64,000 nucleotides of DNA from Manihot esculenta (lineage: Eukaryota; Streptophyta; Magnoliopsida; Malpighiales; Euphorbiaceae): assembly GCF_001659605.2 (NCBI RefSeq), contig NC_035172.2:29315342-29379341 (forward strand), written 5' to 3'. How positions within the stretch are numbered: position 1 is the stretch's first letter; every line of letters begins with the position of its first letter. A program made the position numbers and the translations under genes. Of this stretch, positions 58,656 to 64,000 are shown in pieces. The notes beneath the pieces are model-generated. The model was not told the DNA's origin. It saw nothing but the letters and a program-made list of their open reading frames with translations, and made no database searches.

Positions 58656-61585
58656 TTGTTTTTAGTCCCAGTTGATATCAAATGGAAAAAATATAATGTG
58701 GTTATTTATGATCACTGGAAAAGTTAAGAAACCTTTTTCTCTTTTTGTTCTTGGATTTGGGGACTGGGTTTAGTGTAAAAAATAATTCTTTTTTTTTTGG
58801 CAATGCAAAAATGTTCAAGTAATCTCAATTATTTTTTTTTATTGCAATACTTATCTATTAGATAAATGAACTTTTAAGTAGTTTAAGTTGGTCAAAAACT
58901 TGAGTAAAAAGTCATAAGTAAATTAGCAACTGTTTTGACTTATAAGCTAAGAAAAACTAATTAAAATAAGAGTAAATTATAAAGTGCATGTTGACCATGA
59001 GTTTTTACTCATAAAAATTGATTTTTTTTTTTTTTTTAATTATAGACGGTAGAAGTTAAGGCTGTGCACAGTTTTTAAAGTTCGGAATCCAATTAAAAAT
59101 CGTATATTAAGTGTATTAAAACAAAAAAAAATTGATATTACAGAAATTAAATTTTTATTAAATTAAATTTATTTAATTATTTAATTTTAATTTTAATTTT
59201 TTTTATCAAAGAATCATATCGAAACTATACCAATATTGTACCAAACTAGATCCATACGAAAAATTAATATTATATATTCTTTTAAATAATTTTAGTGACA
59301 TTATGATTATACCGTGTAATATATTTTCAATATGATTTTATAGTTTATATTATTAAAATTATAGGATTTTTAAATTTTAATTTTATAAATTATTAAATAA
59401 TAAATAATAAAAAATTATAAATAAATAAAAGTATAAATAAAATAATTATTTGAGAATTATTTCAAACTTAATAAAAGTTTAGTTGTTTGTGCTCTTGAAT
59501 TATTTTTATATTTAGTATTATTTAATTATTTTTATAAATTAAATTATTCTTATAATTTAAATATGACTCTCTTAACTATTAAATAATTATTAAAAATATT
59601 ATAAAATAATTATATAATCGAGTTAGTTATTAAAAATTTTTAATAATATAATTTAAATGATTTAATTAGTTATCATAGTTTATTCTATTTATCTATCTAT
59701 ATATATATTATTTCAACTATAAATATATTTATCATTTTATAGCTTTAATTATATTATATGAGTGAATCACATATTAATAATATAATATATCTGTAATTTT
59801 ATATTAAAAATATATAATTAATAATTATATATAAAATAATATAATATTTTTACTTAGAGCTATATAAAATATATATTAATATTGAAATTATTATTGTTTA
59901 AATATTGGTATTATTATTATTTCGACATTAATTATTTATTATTTTAAAATAAATATAATAATATTATAATTTCATTTATAAAAATTAAAATTAAAGTTAA
60001 AAAAAATTAAAATAAAAACAGGAATCAAGCCGAAACCATACCAAAATTTAATTATAAGTATAGTTACTAAAAATGAAAGAATCAGAAATTTAGTTTCGGT
60101 TTTGATTTTTAATGATAATCATATCATAACTGGACCGAACAACGGTAATAAAATCTATCCCTTATGAGTAAATATGCACATGCACCAATTACATTTAATA
60201 ATTTGCTTAAAATAAGTTTTTTTTTTTAATAGGGAAAAGAGAGTATAGAAACTCAACATGCATCTATCAAGCTAATAACATGATTTTAGTTGCTAAATTA
60301 ATATAAATTATAAATATTATTTTAATATAAATTAAACCATTAAAATAAAAAATCGATAAAATTATTAAAATAGTTTATATAGTAATTCTAACAAGAAGTT
60401 AATAGCATAACTTTAATTAATGTCGTTGAAGTCCCATTCAAATTTATATAAAACTATTTATCACATAAAAATAATGTTATATATATATATATATGAATGA
60501 GTTATAAATATTAAAAGATTTAAATTTGAAATTTCATCTATTTTTTATATTTTAAAATAAAAAAAAATAAATTATTATAATTAACTCATAAAAAATAATA
60601 TTATATAAATATTTTATTAATTTGATTACGACACAAAAATAATTATTTTATGTCCCGTTAGTCCATTGATTTATTAACAATATATTTAATTTAATAATAA
60701 ATTAAATTAAATCGATATATTTTAACTCAACAGATTTATATAGTTCATATTTATTACTCAGAAAATATAAATTCTGCAGAAATATTTTTGCAATTTGCAA
60801 TTAATTTGAGCACACTACTACATTTTAGGTTTAATCAATCGTATTTTTGTAAAGTTATAAAATTATTATCTTTAACAGTATTAAAATAACAGTTAGATAG
60901 AAATTTAAAATTGTATAATTTTTTCATTTTTTTAATATATATAATAATATATTTTAATAAAAAAATTATTTTATATTTAATAAAATTATATTATTCGCTA
61001 TAAAAAAAATAATTAAACCACTGCTTTAAATTTAATTGTAAAAATAAATATAATAATTTTTAAATTATTACTATTAACTTATAATTATAATTAAAATATA
61101 TAAAATGCAAAAATCATGAACAATCCAAAGTCATTTACTTTGAATTATTTAATGCGATTATTGACTAATACTTTAAAGATGATAAAAAATCACACTTTGC
61201 AAATAAAGATATGATGCTCAAACATTCCAATAAGAGTTTACTTGACTCAAGTTCAAATAAGGAGAATGAAAATGGAAAGTAGAGAACTAAGTTCAAAAGC
61301 TATAATATCAAGTAGCATAACTAAAGGGGCAAATAGTCGAGTCTGTAAAAACAATAAAAAGAAATGGGTAAAGTCCCCCATGAATGAGGCTCCATAATAG
61401 GGGAAAATCTAGTACAGCCTAGTGGATATGCTTTAAAATCTCCCAATTCACTCTCATCCCGCATCATACTTTGCAAACATAACATATTGGAACCTACTCT
61501 TATTTGCTGCCCACTTCTCAGTCTACTTTAAATATTTTCCACCCCTTCTCGGGCGAAGCCTTTACCCAAGTTGAGCCTCAAGTCA
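58656..61585. other. AT-rich intergenic region
   Basis: 3' UTR of the IRX15-like gene to about 58800, then no supported ORF. 59060 has GGCTGTGCACAG and 60130 has ACCGAAC text, as at some hAT ends, but no closed element can be defined. (AT)n at about 60479-60495. Confidence 0.55.
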
Positions 61586-62262
61586 TCAACCATATTCCTT
61601 ACCAAGCAGCATTAATGACCACCTTGCTCCTATTGTTAATCTTACATCTCTCCTCCATTTCCTAAAGATCATTTCTTCCAATGCTATTGCCTTCTCTCGT
61701 AATTCCAAGCAGAGGTTAGCGTATAATTCCTTTTCGCTCTTTTCACGGATATACTCTAGTGTTAGTCGTTTAAACCTCTCTTGTAACTCCAGATATTGGC
61801 TCCGATAATAGCTACAATCTTGTTCAATTCGCTCTGCCCGCCTCTTTTCAGCAATGAGTTCATCACGCAATTTTTCGCAGTCCGACAATGCTTGCAATAA
61901 CTTCTCCCTAAGCAAAGACCTTTCCTCGTCCCATCAATGCTCACCAGCTTCATATTCCACTTTGGCCATGTTTCTTTCCTTTTGCATATCCCTCAACCTC
62001 TTCTTCAAGCCTCTTAGTTGGTTATGTGCCTCCATAAGGTCATCGGTTCGCCTTTCTGACTTCTTGTGTAAGTGATTCAATCTGAAGTTGGACATTTCTG
62101 TATATTTATCAAAGTCATGAATCCAATCTGCCTTTTCTTGCCCAAACTGATCAACCTTTACTCTCAGCTGCAGATTCTCGTTAACCAATTCTCGATAACG
62201 AGCTTCTTGTCTGGCCCGAGCTTCCCCTAAAAAATCTTCAGCAATGCTCCACGTTGGGTAAC
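61586..62262 (-). pseudogene. Broken coiled-coil ORF, unknown
   Basis: The minus strand has one frame from GYPTWSIAEDFLGEARARQEARYRELVNENLQL to SLMLLGKEYG. It is interrupted only by a TGA at 61931-61933 (EYEAGEH-stop-WDEERSLLREKLL). The text is rich in Glu, Arg, Lys and Leu with heptad character over nearly all of its roughly 225 residues. An acceptor-like TTTTTAACAG precedes GAGGTTACCC (about 62262). I do not recognise the family. It may be the C-terminal coiled coil of a plant transposon-derived ORF or a degraded gene; no start codon in context is evident. Confidence 0.45.
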
Positions 62263-62931
62263 CTCCTGTTAAAAATTCAAAAATAAATAAAATTTAAGAA
62301 TTTAATCAATAAAATAAAACACAATAAAAAATTTAAGAGGACAGCTCATACATTCCATTTATTTTGAAAATTCAACAAATTATTAGTTAAAAAAATAAAA
62401 TTCAACTAATTGAAAAATAAAAAAAATCATCTTAAAAGAAACTAAAATCATTTATTAATAATTCATGTGAATTTTTTTTCTAGTAAAATGAATAATTCCA
62501 AACCAATATTGAGATACTTTTATCAGTTTTTCTGGCAGAGAACGTTAGCACACACAGGGAAGGAATCAAAGAAAATATCTTGCTGAAGCTGAGGGCATTG
62601 TTCACAAAAAACAACAAAGCCATATTCTTGGCTGAAAAGGAATACTGCAGATGAATACATTCCATGATTTATCTATGAGAAAATCAATGAATTCGCACTT
62701 AATCTCAGCAAAAATCAATGGTTTCAATTTAACACATCTACCTGTTTTGCAATACAAATATCACAAGGGTAAGTTGAACACAAAAATGAATTAGCAGCCA
62801 TTAGCATCACAAATTGCAGTTCAGTTCCAATCTAATATCTAAGGAGTAAGGACAACAGTCAATTAATCATTAACCTGCTAGCTGATTCTCATTTTGCATG
62901 GGTGTAAATAATGTGCTATATACTGCAAAAT
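62263..62931. other. Non-coding stretch between coiled-coil remnant and Dus exon
   Basis: AT-rich, no supported ORF. The part next to 62932 lies downstream of the Dus stop codon and is likely its 3' UTR. Confidence 0.5.
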
Positions 62932-63682
62932 TCAATTGGACGCGCCACTTGCAGAAACTTCTGCCACCTGAGTATGAACTTTCACATCCTTCAGATAAAG
63001 TGGAATCCTCACATGTAGCTCCCTGAGTTGATCTACTATATTATATAAAAATTCAAAGGTCAGTCTGGCTTGTGCATTGAGATCTTCCCGTATATGAGGA
63101 TGTATTCTGAACCAGTCTCCCAACATCTTGTGCACATGAGAGCGGATGATTCTCCATGGTACAGGGTATTTTTCACAAAGCTTCAAGTACTCCACAAACA
63201 GATCAGTCTGGTCCAGTTTTTCATCGAATTTGCTTTCTTCATCACCAGTTATCCATCCAGCTGTCCGAAATCCAGCAAAGAGAGCTGGATTTTCAAGGAG
63301 AGACTCAGCTGAAAGCACCCCATCAACACCAGTCTCTTCCAAACAGTTCTGAACATCATCCATGTGCCGGATGTTCCCATTAGCAAGAACAGGGATTTTG
63401 ACAGCATTTTTAACAGCCTTGATGGCATTCCAGTCAGCTCGGAATTTTTTTCCGTCTTTCTCATCTCTAGTTCGACCATGGACAGCTAAAAGGGAACAGC
63501 CAGCTTCCTCCAGCATTCTAGCATAATTAATAGTATCCTCTACTTTTTGGAACACCCGGATTTTGCAAGCCACAGGAACATGAAGGTTGTGAGACAGCTT
63601 TTCAACTAAAGATTTGACAAGTGGAAGATTATCCATTAAGAAAGCTCCATAGTTCCCCCGTCTAGCAATTCGCTGTGGACAC
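62932..63682 (-). CDS. tRNA-dihydrouridine synthase (Dus1-like), last exon
   Basis: Last coding exon, 249 residues, ending in a TGA at 62932-62934. The acceptor ATACAG precedes G-TGT-CCA, so the exon opens inside the GCP motif that holds the catalytic Cys (63681-63679). Conserved parts: CPQRIARRGNYGAFL, VACKIRVF (FMN-site Lys), LLAVHGRTRDEKDGKKFRADW, VLANGNIRHMDDV, GVLSAESLLENPALF, then the helical C-terminal domain. Dus enzymes reduce uridine in tRNA to dihydrouridine with FMN and NADPH; the Dus1 type modifies U16/U17. The N-terminal half of the TIM barrel must lie in exons beyond 64000. Very close to plant Dus1-like proteins, so probably functional. Confidence 0.92.
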
Positions 63683-64000
63683 CTGTATAGAAGCATTAGA
63701 GCCAATAACATTTTATGTAAATGGTTTCAGTCTGTTGCTGTAATCAGCACATGAAATTGGAGATTAGAATTTACAGTACATTCATCAATTCAAAAGTGAT
63801 CAAACTGTTCTTTTGCTGAGAAAACTAGCGCCGGCAGATTTGAATTTAGAACAAATCTTGACCGACCATCACACTCACCATGAGTATTATGTACTGCACT
63901 ACCACAACCACAGCTATCACCCAAACAACTGCTACTTCTACCGGCATTATTGTCATTATCATCAAGGAATGCTATTAAACAACAACACAATTATCACTCC
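63683..64000 (-). other. Intron of the Dus1-like gene, open to window end
   Basis: The acceptor side has TTATTGGCTCTAATGC-type text and TATACAG. A Cys/Ser-rich ORF at 63790-63990 shows no Dus similarity and is probably chance. Confidence 0.5.

Noticed and set aside
59055..60160. Possible complete hAT element starting GGCTGTGCACAG
   Set aside because: The left end looks hAT-like, but no matching right end or 8-bp target duplication could be found by eye.
63790..63990. Cys/Ser-rich 66-aa ORF as an upstream Dus exon
   Set aside because: It does not resemble the Dus barrel that should precede the GCP motif; more likely intron sequence.

Overview
This window looks like nuclear DNA of a dicot plant. 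Introns, AT-rich intergenic DNA, a plant LRR receptor-like pseudokinase, an IRX15-type xylan gene and dense Ty3/gypsy LTR retrotransposons all point that way. The retroelement families and gene content would fit a Euphorbiaceae species such as cassava, but that is inference from pattern only.

1-31118 is a stack of nested Ty3/gypsy chromovirus elements. They look Tekay/Del-like, with LTRs of 2.0-2.3 kb that begin TGTAATACCCGG and end ..GTCGTTACA, and an initiator-Met tRNA primer site. Element A (minus strand, old) runs from 1418 to 16692. It is broken by an LTR arriving from the left (Z, 1-1417), a 994-bp non-autonomous hAT transposon (3030-4023) and a complete but decayed element B (plus strand, 5470-14365). 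Element C (minus, 16693-31118, mostly deleted) carries a solo LTR E in its gag. E is itself split by element D (17193-26764), the youngest and best preserved copy: both LTRs are 2181 bp, the target duplication is perfect, and gag-pol is open apart from one stop in the protease region and one near the end of the chromodomain.

31119-32338 is the 3' end of a TAT-lineage gypsy element (TAT0), with an antisense Transposase_28-like ORF followed by its LTR. 41683-52750 holds two more TAT-lineage derivatives. TAT1 has lost gag and TAT2 has lost pol. Each is interrupted by a Tekay-type solo LTR with a perfect target duplication (F 46185-48321, G 50350-51101). Two TAT LTR copies on the right (48694-48960 and 52213-52750) lie in inverted orientation to the one at 41683.

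Three ordinary host genes are visible. A two-exon LRR-III receptor-like pseudokinase lies at 34186-39793 (minus); its 3.6-kb intron carries a MULE-like element. An intronless IRX15/IRX15-L (DUF579) gene lies at 57711-58655 (plus). The last exon of a tRNA-dihydrouridine synthase lies at 62932-63682 (minus) and continues beyond the window. A broken coiled-coil ORF is at 61586-62262. The other long stretches are AT-rich and show no gene I can support. I see no CRISPR array, rRNA or tRNA gene, and the window gives no sign of bacterial operons.
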